Shown here one piece after another: positions 8,846 to 15,693 of a DNA stretch of 25,067 bases. This stretch comes from a virus: IMG/VR virus record IMGVR_UViG_3300047562_002562, positions 1 to 25,067 of that record; one strand, written 5' to 3'. The notes beneath the pieces are model-generated. The model made no database searches. It was given only the letters and a program-made list of their open reading frames with translations, and was not told the origin of the DNA. Both the position numbers and the translations under genes were made by a program. Every line of letters begins with the position of its first letter. The stretch's first letter is position 1.

Positions 8846-8901
8846 GACACTTTCACAACTGTCACACGGGGTTCCCACGACCCCTTTTTTGATGGTATAA
8901 T
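8846..8901 (+). promoter_or_regulatory. Promoter cassette A (GACAC / AACTGTCAC / TATAAT)
   Basis: GACAC at 8846, AACTGTCAC at 8857 and TATAAT at 8896 match the spacing of ten other cassettes in this window (11 bp between boxes, 50-51 bp to the -10). A stem-loop with T-run fills the spacer. No good -35 is seen 17 bp upstream of the -10. Transcription would start near 8908, only about 7 bases before the helicase ATG, giving a nearly leaderless mRNA. It lies 7 bp after the protease stop and separates the virion module from the helicase. Confidence 0.8.
8868..8890 (+). terminator. Intrinsic terminator within cassette A
   Basis: A GGGGT/ACCCC stem (8868-8872 with 8880-8884) with a 7-base loop is followed by six T (8885-8890). 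It would end transcription from the virion module just before the new promoter. Confidence 0.75.
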
Positions 8902-8914
8902 ATTCCTATATTCA

Positions 8915-10150
8915 ATGAGACCCGTGATTCAACTTCGCCCTCATCAGCAGACTGCCCTGAATGCTCTCCAACAGCATTCTAAAGGTATTTGCGTGTTTCC
9001 CACTGGAGGTGGAAAAACCAATGTTGGTATCTTTGATGCTATGCGTGTGTTTCAGTCTACTACTCCTAAAACCATTGTGGTAGTTGCTCCTCGTATTCTG
9101 TTAGCAGAGCAACTCTCCAGTGAGTATTTGGAGTTTATCACAAATGCATCCATTATGCACGTGCATTCTGGAGAAACTCATCACTTCAGCAGCACCAAAC
9201 CAAATGTAATTCGCACTTGGTACGAAACAACTCAAGGTCATAAACTGATTTTTACCACCTATAATTCTTTGCAACAAATTGCTAATGCAGATATTGATGT
9301 AAATACCATCTATTTTGATGAAGCGCATAACAGTATTCAGCGTCACTTCTTTCCTGCTGTAGAGCACTTCAGTCAAGAAGCAGAGCGTTGTTTCTTCTTT
9401 ACTGCTACTCCCAAGTATTCTTCTACGATTGGGAAACCAGGTATGAATGATGTTGACGTTTATGGTCAAATCATCGCTAAGGTTCCTGCTCCTGAATTGA
9501 TTCGTGGTGGTTACATTATTCCACCAAAGGTCATTGCTAAGCAACTGCGTCTCTCTGTCAAGGGAGAGGATATTGCTCAGCGTGATTGTGATTATCTTTT
9601 GGAAATTATTCAAGATAATCCAGTCAATAAGATTCTAATTTGTGCGAAGGCAACTAAGCATATTATTGGTCTGCTTTCTCACACAGATTTTGCAGAGCAA
9701 CTTTCCAGTGAAGGTTATTCTGTAATGCATATTACTGCAAAGCACGGTGGATTTATTGATGGTCAAAAAGTTAATCGTGAGGTATTTTTTGATACTCTCA
9801 ATGAGTGGGGTAAGAATCCGGACAAAAAGTTTGTAGTTCTTCACCATTCAATTTTGGCAGAAGGTATTAACATCAGTGCTCTGGAAGCAGTTGTATTCAT
9901 GCGTTCTATGGATATTGTTGGAATCGGTCAAACGATTGGTCGTACTCTACGTCTTCATCCTGATGACTCTGCTGGAATTCGCTCTGGTGTTATTCAGGCA
10001 GGAAATCTGGAATCTTATACCAAATCATATGGTCTTGTAATTTGCCCTACCTTTGATAAAACTTCGACTGCTACTGCAAAGAAAGTTCAATCTGTTGTGG
10101 ACATTATTTTTGAGCGTGGAGATGTGGCAGTGTCAACCATCAAAAGATGA
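8915..10150 (+). CDS. SF2 DEAH-box helicase
   Basis: This encodes 411 residues. Motifs in order: Q-like RPHQQTALNAL near residue 8; Walker A PTGGGKT (Lys34); VVVAPRILLAEQL (motif Ia); DEAH at 135-138; FFTATP (motif III, near 165-170); ILICAKATKH starting domain 2; and motif VI GQTIGRTLRL (Gln339, Arg343). It is an ATP-dependent nucleic-acid helicase or translocase. T4 UvsW, which remodels replication and recombination forks, is the best-known T4 SF2 relative, but this protein lacks an extra N-terminal domain and is shorter, so the symbol is withheld. Codons are richer in G/C (CGT, CTC, CTG) than those of the fibre genes upstream. Cassette A lies upstream, and the stop codon overlaps the first bases of cassette B. 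Confidence 0.88.
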   Translation: MRPVIQLRPHQQTALNALQQHSKGICVFPTGGGKTNVGIFDAMRVFQSTTPKTIVVVAPRILLAEQLSSEYLEFITNASIMHVHSGETHHFSSTKPNVIRTWYETTQGHKLIFTTYNSLQQIANADIDVNTIYFDEAHNSIQRHFFPAVEHFSQEAERCFFFTATPKYSSTIGKPGMNDVDVYGQIIAKVPAPELIRGGYIIPPKVIAKQLRLSVKGEDIAQRDCDYLLEIIQDNPVNKILICAKATKHIIGLLSHTDFAEQLSSEGYSVMHITAKHGGFIDGQKVNREVFFDTLNEWGKNPDKKFVVLHHSILAEGINISALEAVVFMRSMDIVGIGQTIGRTLRLHPDDSAGIRSGVIQAGNLESYTKSYGLVICPTFDKTSTATAKKVQSVVDIIFERGDVAVSTIKR

Positions 10151-10205
10151 CACTTTTCAAACTGGCACATTTCTACTTGCTCTATTTTCTTTTTTCCTTT
10201 ATAAT
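10149..10205 (+). promoter_or_regulatory. Promoter cassette B, no hairpin
   Basis: GACAC at 10149 overlaps the helicase TGA; AACTGGCAC is at 10160 and TATAAT at 10200. A fair -35, TTGCTC (10177-10182), sits 17 bp before the -10. The spacer is pyrimidine-rich and forms no obvious stem, so helicase transcription may read through into the following small genes. A GAGG Shine-Dalgarno lies at 10223-10226 before the ATG at 10237. Confidence 0.8.
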
Positions 10206-10236
10206 TCTTCTGTAAACAAAACGAGGTTTCTCTCCA

Positions 10237-10380
10237 ATGAAATACGAAGTAAAACTCTATTCTTCAGGAACAGTTTTTCTGTTTGAATGTTATGCTGGTA
10301 GCGTTGATGAAGCACGGAAACTTGCTAAGCACCAATATCCAAATGCATCAATTGTATCAGCAACTGGCGTGTTTCGTTGA
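10237..10380 (+). CDS. Small phage protein, 47 aa, unknown
   Basis: MKYEVKLYSSGTVFLFECYA begins the 47-residue product, which ends ATGVFR. It follows cassette B with a GAGG ribosome site 10 bases upstream. The pattern of a beta-strand start, then an acidic/Ala/Lys helix (VDEARKLAKHQYP), then NASIVSATGVF is one often seen in small hypothetical proteins of tailed phages, with no known role. Its stop directly abuts the ATG of the next gene. Confidence 0.75.
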   Translation: MKYEVKLYSSGTVFLFECYAGSVDEARKLAKHQYPNASIVSATGVFR

Positions 10381-10641
10381 ATGGAAAACAGAACCATCTT
10401 AGATTCGGTGTCATATTCTCCTGGATATGTCACCAAGGATGGAAAGTGGGCAGCAGTTCCTCTTGGGTCTCAGTTTATGATTCTTAATGAGGGAAATCAA
10501 CTTGATGTCTTTCCTACCATTGAAGAGGCAAAGGATTTCATTGCCAAAAAGGTCAAGGCCACCACTGGGGTTTCAGGGACAAAAAATCCCAAAAAATTGA
10601 AATCCACCTCAAAAGGGACCTTGAACCAGTTCATCAAATGA
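10381..10641 (+). CDS. Small basic-tailed protein, unknown
   Basis: This encodes 86 residues and starts on the base after the previous stop, so it is likely co-translated. Residues 1-55 look folded (GYVTKDGKWAAVPLGSQFMI, then PTIEEAKDFIAKKV), and the last 30 residues are Lys/Ser/Thr-rich (SGTKNPKKLKSTSKG), suggesting a flexible basic tail that could touch nucleic acid. No family is recognised. Confidence 0.7.
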   Translation: MENRTILDSVSYSPGYVTKDGKWAAVPLGSQFMILNEGNQLDVFPTIEEAKDFIAKKVKATTGVSGTKNPKKLKSTSKGTLNQFIK

Positions 10642-10672
10642 AAATTGATGTTTTTTTGATTTTGACAACTCC

Positions 10673-10876
10673 ATGAGTGATTTAACTTGGTTTGAACAAA
10701 CGTGCAACAAATCTTACGATAGACACTGTTATGAAATAGTTCTTAAGAATGGAAAAAAAGTGAAGTTTGATTGGTTTGATGATGTAAGACAATACTGGTT
10801 TGTTCATTGTCAAATTCCAGATTATTTGGATTATGTTGTTGTCAAAGACAAAAAAGTTAATAAAGGTTTTAAATAA
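10673..10876 (+). CDS. Small aromatic-rich protein, unknown
   Basis: This encodes 67 residues, rich in Trp, Tyr and Phe (KFDWFDDVRQYWFVHCQIPDY), with a basic C-terminus. It is separated from the gene before by 31 bp. No Shine-Dalgarno is clear and no family is recognised. It is probably a compact cytoplasmic protein. Confidence 0.6.
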   Translation: MSDLTWFEQTCNKSYDRHCYEIVLKNGKKVKFDWFDDVRQYWFVHCQIPDYLDYVVVKDKKVNKGFK

Positions 10877-10924
10877 ACTTTACATTTTAATAGATAAAAT
10901 ATAGTCCTTAATATATTTCCTAAA

Positions 10925-11854
10925 ATGTACTTAGAAGGAGTCATAGTCTGTGTAAATTACGCAGACTTTTTGGCACACACACTTCCACATAATAAAAATC
11001 AGTTTAATAATTTAGTTGTTGTAACTGATACAAAAGACCAAAAAACAAAAGAAATTTGTGAATATTATCATGTAAAATGTCTACAAACAGATATTTTTTA
11101 TGAGAATGGAAATGACTTTAATAAAGGTGCAGCAATCAATTATGCTCTAAGTGAATTAGAACAACAAGATTGGGTAATTCATATGGATGCTGACATTTAT
11201 ATGCCACCTCTTACTCGACATGTTCTTGAAAATCTTCCATTAGAAGAACATAAAATTTATGGTGCAGACCGATTAATGTGTCCATCATATGATGAGTGGG
11301 ATAAATTTATGAATGAACCTTCACGAATTCATGAAGGGTGGATTTATATTCATATGAACTCATTTCCAATGGGAGTGAGAATTGCTGAATATATGAATAA
11401 AAGTGCTGGTTGGGAACCATTAGGATATTTTCAACTCTGGAATCCAAAAGGTTCCGGAGTTTTTGATTATCCAACAGAACATGATTATTGTGACAGAACT
11501 GATGTTTTACATGCAAAGAAATTTCCAAGAAAAGATAGAGAACTTCTTCCTGAAGTCCTTTTGATTCATTTGGATAGTGAAGGTTTGAATACAGACCAAA
11601 TGGGTAAAAATTGGAAAGGTAGAAAAACTTCTAAATTTTGCCATGTTCCAATTGTAAAATCTCAGGTTGATTTAGAAATTGAATCAGTTATTGAAGAATT
11701 GAAAAAAATTGTAGAAAAATATCAGTTGTCTGATTTAAAAATAAAAGTTAAAAACAAAACAATTGGTTTTTGGAAAAAACTTTATAATAAAGGGATGAAT
11801 ATTATTTTGTTAAAAGATAAAAGAACCAAAAAGTATTTGGTTCGTAAAAAATAA
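10925..11854 (+). CDS. Glycosyltransferase, GT-A fold type
   Basis: This encodes 309 residues. The N-terminus (MYLEGVIVCVNYADFLAHTL, then NNLVVVTDTKD) has the nucleotide-sugar-binding beta-alpha pattern, and WVIHMDADIYMPP carries the metal-binding DxD (Asp88, Asp90). Further motifs (GADRLMCPSYDEW, then a C-terminal HLDSEG) are typical of phage-encoded GT2-like enzymes. The last 60 residues are Lys-rich and helical. It could glycosylate virion proteins, host envelope or phage DNA; the substrate is not visible. Upstream at 10879-10905 is a weak TTTACA / TATAGT pair (15 bp spacing), a possible promoter. Confidence 0.75.
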   Translation: MYLEGVIVCVNYADFLAHTLPHNKNQFNNLVVVTDTKDQKTKEICEYYHVKCLQTDIFYENGNDFNKGAAINYALSELEQQDWVIHMDADIYMPPLTRHVLENLPLEEHKIYGADRLMCPSYDEWDKFMNEPSRIHEGWIYIHMNSFPMGVRIAEYMNKSAGWEPLGYFQLWNPKGSGVFDYPTEHDYCDRTDVLHAKKFPRKDRELLPEVLLIHLDSEGLNTDQMGKNWKGRKTSKFCHVPIVKSQVDLEIESVIEELKKIVEKYQLSDLKIKVKNKTIGFWKKLYNKGMNIILLKDKRTKKYLVRKK

Positions 11855-11857
11855 ATA
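11850..11857 (+). promoter_or_regulatory. Late-promoter-like octamer AATAAATA
   Basis: Exact AATAAATA overlapping the glycosyltransferase stop (TAA), 22 bp before the small lipoprotein-like gene at 11880. Same placement as the octamers upstream of structural genes. Confidence 0.45.
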
Positions 11858-11879
11858 ACAAAAACAAGAATAGTAACAG

Positions 11880-12059
11880 ATGGGGACTTTAATTCTTGCT
11901 ATTTTTATTAGTTGCACTGAATTGTCTGCAATTGCAAAAAGATTAGAAAATTCAAAATCATTGACAGTAGAACAAAAAACTGATATTATAAAAGAATTAA
12001 AAAATGTTGCACCTTCTTGCCCAACTGAATTTAACTTAAATGAAAAATCCAAATCTTAA
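11880..12059 (+). CDS. Putative small secreted or lipoprotein, 59 aa
   Basis: MGTLILAIFISCTEL begins a 59-residue product. The hydrophobic start ending IFISC resembles a lipobox with Cys12, but there are no basic residues before the hydrophobic core, so signal function is uncertain. The rest is a charged helix (AKRLENSKSLTVEQKTDIIK) with a second Cys at 46. It is preceded by a late-type octamer and overlaps the next gene by 20 bases. A small envelope protein made late could act in lysis, but no spanin or holin family is recognised. Confidence 0.6.
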   Translation: MGTLILAIFISCTELSAIAKRLENSKSLTVEQKTDIIKELKNVAPSCPTEFNLNEKSKS

Positions 12060-12213
12060 ATCTAAAATAGCAATTGATTTGCTTTTAGAGGATTTAAAGA
12101 CTACAAATAGTTCTGTTCGCTCCAGAGCAAAAGAGTTTGAATGTGAAAATTATTTAAATTACTGGAGAGATAAAGCAATTGATTTTCTTATGAATGAGAG
12201 ATTTAAAATATGA
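12040..12213 (+). CDS. Small helical protein, 57 aa, unknown
   Basis: The product starts MKNPNLKSKIAIDLLLEDLK and ends FLMNERFKI. It overlaps the previous gene by 20 bases and the next by 4 (ATGA), consistent with translational coupling. The sequence is charged and helical with a WRDKAIDFL segment. No domain is recognised. Confidence 0.6.
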   Translation: MKNPNLKSKIAIDLLLEDLKTTNSSVRSRAKEFECENYLNYWRDKAIDFLMNERFKI

Positions 12214-12752
12214 GTTTCGATATACTTCATTTTTCATATCGCAAATGGAATTCTTATCACGAAACCGGATGCTATAATATTAATCTTGTTTTTCGGGTTT
12301 GGGATAAAACAGAAAATGATTTTATTAAAGGAAAATTTTTACATGAATCTAAAGAATGGAAAGAAACTGAAATTGTTCAGGATTTAGATTTATTTCAACA
12401 ATATTCTGATGGTCTTAGAGTCATTAATAAAAATACTGGAAAAGATATTTTTGACACAACGGAAAAAGATGTAGATAGAAAAGATAAATTAATTCCTCTT
12501 GAATTCACTAATTTAAATAACATTGATAGGAAAGATGTTTATACCAAAGGATTTCAAGAAAACTGGAATAGTATGTTTCAGTATATTGAAAAATTTGATG
12601 TCTTTCGATTCTATGAGTATTTCGAAATAAATCCAATCACAGAAGGTGTCATTGAATACATTGAAGAACTGAAAAAAATGTATAATCCTAGTACATACTA
12701 TGCAGACCAATTATTTCGAACTTTAAAATCTTTAGAACTTTGGTGGGATTAA
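12210..12752 (+). CDS. Unrecognised protein, 180 aa
   Basis: A soluble protein starting MSFDILHFSYRKWNSYHETG. It is rich in Lys, Asp and aromatic residues, with no signal or membrane segment. Residues 1-50 look beta-rich and the C-terminal half helical (GVIEYIEELKKMYNPSTYYA), ending LELWWD. Its ATG overlaps the preceding TGA. No family is recognised. Confidence 0.75.
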   Translation: MSFDILHFSYRKWNSYHETGCYNINLVFRVWDKTENDFIKGKFLHESKEWKETEIVQDLDLFQQYSDGLRVINKNTGKDIFDTTEKDVDRKDKLIPLEFTNLNNIDRKDVYTKGFQENWNSMFQYIEKFDVFRFYEYFEINPITEGVIEYIEELKKMYNPSTYYADQLFRTLKSLELWWD

Positions 12753-12755
12753 CTA

Positions 12756-12995
12756 ATGTCTTCTTATAACTATTTGTTTTTAACTATTTTTGCAATCATT
12801 GCTTGGTTAATGATTATTGACCAAAATGTATCAGAGTATATTAATTTAATATTTAAAATTTTAAGAATCAACATTATTAGATTTATTTGGATGATTAAAT
12901 TTCATCCTAAAAATCCAATTACTAATTTCATAATGGCAAGAAAATATGAGAATCTTGCAAAAGAAATGGAAAAAGAATTTATGAAAGATAAATGA
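12756..12995 (+). CDS. Small membrane protein, 79 aa
   Basis: Residues about 5-22 (YLFLTIFAIIAWLMIID) form a clear membrane segment and residues 30-48 a second, weaker hydrophobic stretch (NLIFKILRINIIRFIWMI). The C-terminus is charged (ENLAKEMEKEFMKDK). It starts 3 bases after the previous stop and overlaps the next gene by 4 (ATGA). An inner-membrane effector or holin-like role is possible but not shown. Confidence 0.65.
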   Translation: MSSYNYLFLTIFAIIAWLMIIDQNVSEYINLIFKILRINIIRFIWMIKFHPKNPITNFIMARKYENLAKEMEKEFMKDK

Positions 12996-13213
12996 CTCTC
13001 TATTATTATATTATAGATGAAAATACATTCATTACACACGATGGATATATGCAACTTGGATTTTACAGAATGTCAATACAAGAGTTTTTAGAAAAAGCAA
13101 AAGTCAATTATGTAGAAACATATTGGGTTCCAGATGTTTTTACTAATCGTTATAAAAGATTGCCATATCAAGTGCATTTAAAAGAAGCAAGTATTGGTAC
13201 AAAAGATAAATAA
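12992..13213 (+). CDS. Small protein, 73 aa, unknown
   Basis: MTLYYYIIDENTFITHDGYM begins a beta-rich, aromatic protein with a WVPDVFTNRYKRLPYQV segment. It overlaps the previous gene by ATGA. Its 3' end (GATAAATA then TAA) contains a late-promoter-like octamer. No family is recognised. Confidence 0.65.
   Translation: MTLYYYIIDENTFITHDGYMQLGFYRMSIQEFLEKAKVNYVETYWVPDVFTNRYKRLPYQVHLKEASIGTKDK
13205..13212 (+). promoter_or_regulatory. Late-promoter-like octamer GATAAATA
   Basis: GATAAATA overlaps the TAA stop (13211-13213) of the preceding gene and lies 21 bp before the ATG at 13234. One base differs from the AATAAATA seen elsewhere; the core ATAAATA is the T4 late motif core. Confidence 0.4.
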
Positions 13214-13233
13214 ATCACTACAGGAAAATTAAA

Positions 13234-13569
13234 ATGCTATCTCATAACTATAGAATGCGACTTGAAGAAATTTGTGGTAGAATAATAAGAAAAGAAGAGG
13301 TGTCTCTTAATGATATAATTTGGTGTGAGAAACTTTCTAAGAGTAATCAAAGTGCTGCATCAATTTTAAGAAAAGCACGAAGAAAAGCAGCAAATCAAGA
13401 TATGACTGAAGATAGTTTAGATGGTTTTTTGAATGCTTTAGACCTTGGACCTGTAGACCCAAATGACAGAGGGATAAGTCATTTTAATAGTCCTGAAGAA
13501 ATTGTAGATTTTTTTAAAAGAGACGATTTAAACGAAGATGACGCAAACAACTGGAGAAGAAGAGACTAA
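13234..13569 (+). CDS. Unrecognised charged protein, 111 aa
   Basis: MLSHNYRMRLEEICGRIIRK starts a charged helical protein (RKARRKAANQD) with an acidic second half (EEIVDFFKRDDLNEDDAN) ending RRRD. An AGGA ribosome site lies about 9 bases upstream. It ends one base before the glutaredoxin start. The basic segment followed by an acidic tail might suit a nucleic-acid or protein adaptor, but no domain is recognised. Confidence 0.7.
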   Translation: MLSHNYRMRLEEICGRIIRKEEVSLNDIIWCEKLSKSNQSAASILRKARRKAANQDMTEDSLDGFLNALDLGPVDPNDRGISHFNSPEEIVDFFKRDDLNEDDANNWRRRD

Positions 13570-13570
13570 A

Positions 13571-13807
13571 ATGAGAGTAGTTCTTTACACAAAAGATAAC
13601 TGTCAAGAATGTGAACGAATTAAAGCATTATTATATCATTTAAATATTATTCATTGTGAGTATAAACTTGGTATTAATTATACTCAAAAACAATTTTATA
13701 ATGAGTTTGGACAACATTCAGAGTTTCCACAAATTTCAATTGATGAAAAACATATTGGGAGAATGAAAGATTTCTTGAACTATCTGAAGGAGAAAAACAT
13801 TATATGA
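13571..13807 (+). CDS. Glutaredoxin
   Basis: This encodes 78 residues: MRVVLYTKDNCQECERIKAL carries the redox pair Cys11-Gln-Glu-Cys14 and the cis-proline is Pro53 in EFPQISID, followed by the usual IG. This is the glutaredoxin fold and length. T4-type phages carry glutaredoxins (T4 nrdC) that feed electrons to ribonucleotide reductase during DNA synthesis; that role is assumed here. The ATG at 13571, just after the preceding stop, was chosen over an upstream start that would overlap the previous gene by 32 bases. Confidence 0.88.
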   Translation: MRVVLYTKDNCQECERIKALLYHLNIIHCEYKLGINYTQKQFYNEFGQHSEFPQISIDEKHIGRMKDFLNYLKEKNII

Positions 13808-14019
13808 CTTATGATGAATTCTTGATGCTTCCTGCAAATTTCATTAATGATATGACTCAATTGATGACTATTAAAACCAAACACAATTTACATATAACAA
13901 GAGAGGAAAAAATATATTTTGAGTATATAAAGAGGTATTTTAATGAAATGAAGATGAATACACAAAAAAGTCATTTAGAAAAATGTTGGAGAGTTAAAAA
14001 TGAAACCAATAGAAAATAA
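13804..14019 (+). CDS. Small basic helical protein, 71 aa
   Basis: MTYDEFLMLPANFINDMTQL begins a helical protein, Lys-rich towards the C-terminus (KMNTQKSHLEKCWRVKNETN). Its ATG overlaps the glutaredoxin stop (ATGA) and its end overlaps the next gene by 20 bases. It is unrecognised. Confidence 0.65.
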   Translation: MTYDEFLMLPANFINDMTQLMTIKTKHNLHITREEKIYFEYIKRYFNEMKMNTQKSHLEKCWRVKNETNRK

Positions 14020-14245
14020 TACACAATTATTAGAAAGATTTACAAAACGCTCTATGCAACTTTCTAAACAATTATCTGAACTTGAACCTCAATATCAAGA
14101 ATATCTAAAAATCAAAAGAGATTTGGAAAGACTTGAGGGTTCAGTTCAAGTAGTCAAATATCTGGAATATGGAATTCTTCCAAATGACGGAAATCATGAT
14201 GGAATGCAAAATCATCGTCCAAATAAACAGGATAGTCCACAATGA
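14000..14245 (+). CDS. Coiled-coil protein, 81 aa
   Basis: Residues about 8-55 (NTQLLERFTKRSMQLSKQLS, then YLKIKRDLERLEGSVQVV) form a likely coiled coil, followed by a polar tail (NDGNHDGMQNHRPNKQ). It overlaps genes on both sides (20 and 4 bases). It probably oligomerises; function unknown. Confidence 0.65.
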   Translation: MKPIENNTQLLERFTKRSMQLSKQLSELEPQYQEYLKIKRDLERLEGSVQVVKYLEYGILPNDGNHDGMQNHRPNKQDSPQ

Positions 14246-14520
14246 AAGAATTATTCATCACACTTATGAGTTTTGCTGATTTCTGGTTTATTCCTTTAAT
14301 TTTTCTATTTTTACTTGCAATTGTAGTAGAACAAGTTTTACTTAGAGTGACAAAATCAGAAGTAGTGCTCTATAATGCGATGAGAATTCGTAAATTATTT
14401 TGGCAACAAAATCTACTTATGAATTTAATTTGGATTATATCTTATTTTTCTCTTTCCTTTATTCAAGCAAAAGAAACTCCTAAAGACCCATTTATGGATT
14501 CTGGACTAATTTGGAAATAA
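14242..14520 (+). CDS. Two-helix membrane protein, 92 aa
   Basis: Hydrophobic segments at about residues 14-33 (FWFIPLIFLFLLAIVVEQVL) and 57-75 (LLMNLIWIISYFSLSFI) are joined by a basic loop (RIRKLFWQQ). Two membrane helices with a short charged tail fit a small inner-membrane protein; a holin is possible but unproven. ATGA overlap with the upstream gene. Confidence 0.65.
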   Translation: MKELFITLMSFADFWFIPLIFLFLLAIVVEQVLLRVTKSEVVLYNAMRIRKLFWQQNLLMNLIWIISYFSLSFIQAKETPKDPFMDSGLIWK

Positions 14521-14521
14521 T

Positions 14522-14704
14522 ATGAAACACGCATTTATATTATCACTTTGTTTTCTTCCAATTGGAATCATTTACATTATAATGAAACTTTCTCTTTTGT
14601 TTTCATCAAGTGTGAATGAAATAAAATATGTAAAAGAAGATGAGAAAAAACCTCATGGTCCATATGTCCCTTATGAAGAAGAGGACAATGAAGATGAATG
14701 GTAA
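14522..14704 (+). CDS. Small membrane protein with acidic tail, 60 aa
   Basis: Residues 4-29 (AFILSLCFLPIGIIYIIMKL onward) form a membrane segment or uncleaved signal. The C-terminal 25 residues are acidic and Pro-rich (HGPYVPYEEEDNEDEW). It starts one base after the stop of the two-helix membrane protein, so the two may act together. Confidence 0.6.
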   Translation: MKHAFILSLCFLPIGIIYIIMKLSLLFSSSVNEIKYVKEDEKKPHGPYVPYEEEDNEDEW

Positions 14705-14888
14705 TTGGGAGTATCAAATGCAAATCTTAAATAAAAGAAAACAAATGATTGAAATTTCGCAGACCATTGACAAAGTTTTGTTTGAGTGGTATAGTGAGAG
14801 AGGAAAGCAGGTTCCAAACTGGAAATCTTCTAAAGACCCTTCTTGGTGGACTGATTATTTGAATGAACTAAAAGAAAATGAACTATAA
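14694..14888 (+). CDS. Small helical protein, 64 aa, related to its neighbour
   Basis: The start at 14694 (MNGNWEYQMQILNKRKQMIE) gives an 11-base overlap with the gene before; 14688 and 14718 are alternatives. The segment SQTIDKVLFEWYSER resembles RDIQDVLFNWIDEYS of the next gene, so the two look like diverged paralogues. It overlaps the next gene by 11 bases. Function unknown. Confidence 0.6.
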   Translation: MNGNWEYQMQILNKRKQMIEISQTIDKVLFEWYSERGKQVPNWKSSKDPSWWTDYLNELKENEL

Positions 14889-15072
14889 ACCTTATTCTCC
14901 CGAGTGGACAAGATATAGGGAACTTAAACAAATCATCTATGAATATCTTGAAGATTCCAATACAGAACCTTACCAAATCTGTCGGGATATTCAGGATGTA
15001 CTTTTTAATTGGATAGATGAATATTCAAATCGTGCTGAGAAAGGAAAAGAACTTAAAGAATTTTTTAAATAA
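14878..15072 (+). CDS. Small helical protein, 64 aa, related to its neighbour
   Basis: MNYKPYSPEWTRYRELKQII starts a charged helical protein that shares a (S/R)xxIxxVLFxW(I/Y) core with the preceding gene product. It ends KGKELKEFFK. The stop shares a base with the next start (TAATG). Function unknown. Confidence 0.65.
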   Translation: MNYKPYSPEWTRYRELKQIIYEYLEDSNTEPYQICRDIQDVLFNWIDEYSNRAEKGKELKEFFK

Positions 15073-15179
15073 TGGAACTAACCGAACTTATTCAACAAAT
15101 AGCATATATTTTATATAATTTTATTGCATTTACTGCAGGTTTATTTCTTGGATACATTATTGCAAAAATGGAACCCTGA
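15072..15179 (+). CDS. Single-helix micro-membrane protein, 35 aa
   Basis: MELTELIQQIAYILYNFIAF starts a 35-residue product, nearly all of which beyond residue 8 is one membrane helix ending in LGYIIAKMEP. Coupled to the upstream stop by TAATG. The stop directly precedes promoter cassette C. It is too short to assign to a family. Confidence 0.55.
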   Translation: MELTELIQQIAYILYNFIAFTAGLFLGYIIAKMEP

Positions 15180-15236
15180 TACACTTTAGAAACTGGCACA
15201 AGGTCTCTTGAATCTTTTTGCCTATCGGTGTATTAT
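15180..15236 (+). promoter_or_regulatory. Promoter cassette C (TACAC / AACTGGCAC / TATTAT)
   Basis: TACAC at 15180 (one change from GACAC), AACTGGCAC at 15191, -35 TTGAAT at 15208-15213, and -10 TATTAT at 15231 after a 17-bp spacer. The box-to-box (11) and box-to-minus-10 (51) distances match the family. No strong hairpin is seen. It begins right after the upstream stop codon and drives the deaminase gene. Confidence 0.75.
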
Positions 15237-15257
15237 GTATTTGTAAAGTTCTTGATT

Positions 15258-15689
15258 ATGGCAACAAAATCTTTCCTTAAGCAAGAGATACTCAATCAAG
15301 CAATTTCTGTTGCAATGGCATCTAATGCACCTAAAAAAATAGGAGCAATTCTTTTAGATAAAAAAAACAGAGTAATTTCTGCTGGTGTAAATTCTTATGA
15401 AAGAACTCACCCGGTTCAATACTGGGCAGCAAAAAATGCATCTAAAGTATTCAATGAACCAAATCTTCAAAAGAAAATTTTTGGTCACGCAGAAATATTT
15501 TCTTTGATTAAAGCAAAAGCGGATGCAGAAACCATTGTAGTTTGTCGTATTGGTGGACACGGAAAACAAGAACTTCGTATGAGTAAACCTTGTAAAATCT
15601 GTTCTCATTATATTTTAAACTGCAGTAAAATTGTTCACGTTCATTATTCAACTTCAAATGGTTTTGTTTATGAATATTGGGGAAAATAA
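15258..15689 (+). CDS. Zinc-dependent nucleotide/nucleoside deaminase family protein
   Basis: The product from the ATG at 15258 is 143 residues; an upstream GTG at 15228 overlaps the -10 box and is unlikely. Zinc and catalytic motifs are HAE (His77, Glu79) and PCKIC (Cys112, Cys115), in the order and spacing of the cytidine/dCMP deaminase superfamily. IGAILLDKKNRVISAGVNSY is the usual first strand pair. T4-type phages carry dCMP deaminase for dTMP supply, but this protein is short and lacks obvious dCMP-deaminase insertions, so the substrate (free nucleotide, nucleoside or nucleic acid) is open. Confidence 0.82.
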   Translation: MATKSFLKQEILNQAISVAMASNAPKKIGAILLDKKNRVISAGVNSYERTHPVQYWAAKNASKVFNEPNLQKKIFGHAEIFSLIKAKADAETIVVCRIGGHGKQELRMSKPCKICSHYILNCSKIVHVHYSTSNGFVYEYWGK

Positions 15690-15693
15690 AAAA

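Noticed and set aside
9101-9847. Antisense frames opposite the helicase
   Set aside because: The helicase motifs on the + strand are complete and contiguous; the antisense frames lack recognisable content.
15228-15260. GTG start for the deaminase
   Set aside because: It would overlap the -10 box of cassette C; the ATG at 15258 lies at the normal distance downstream.
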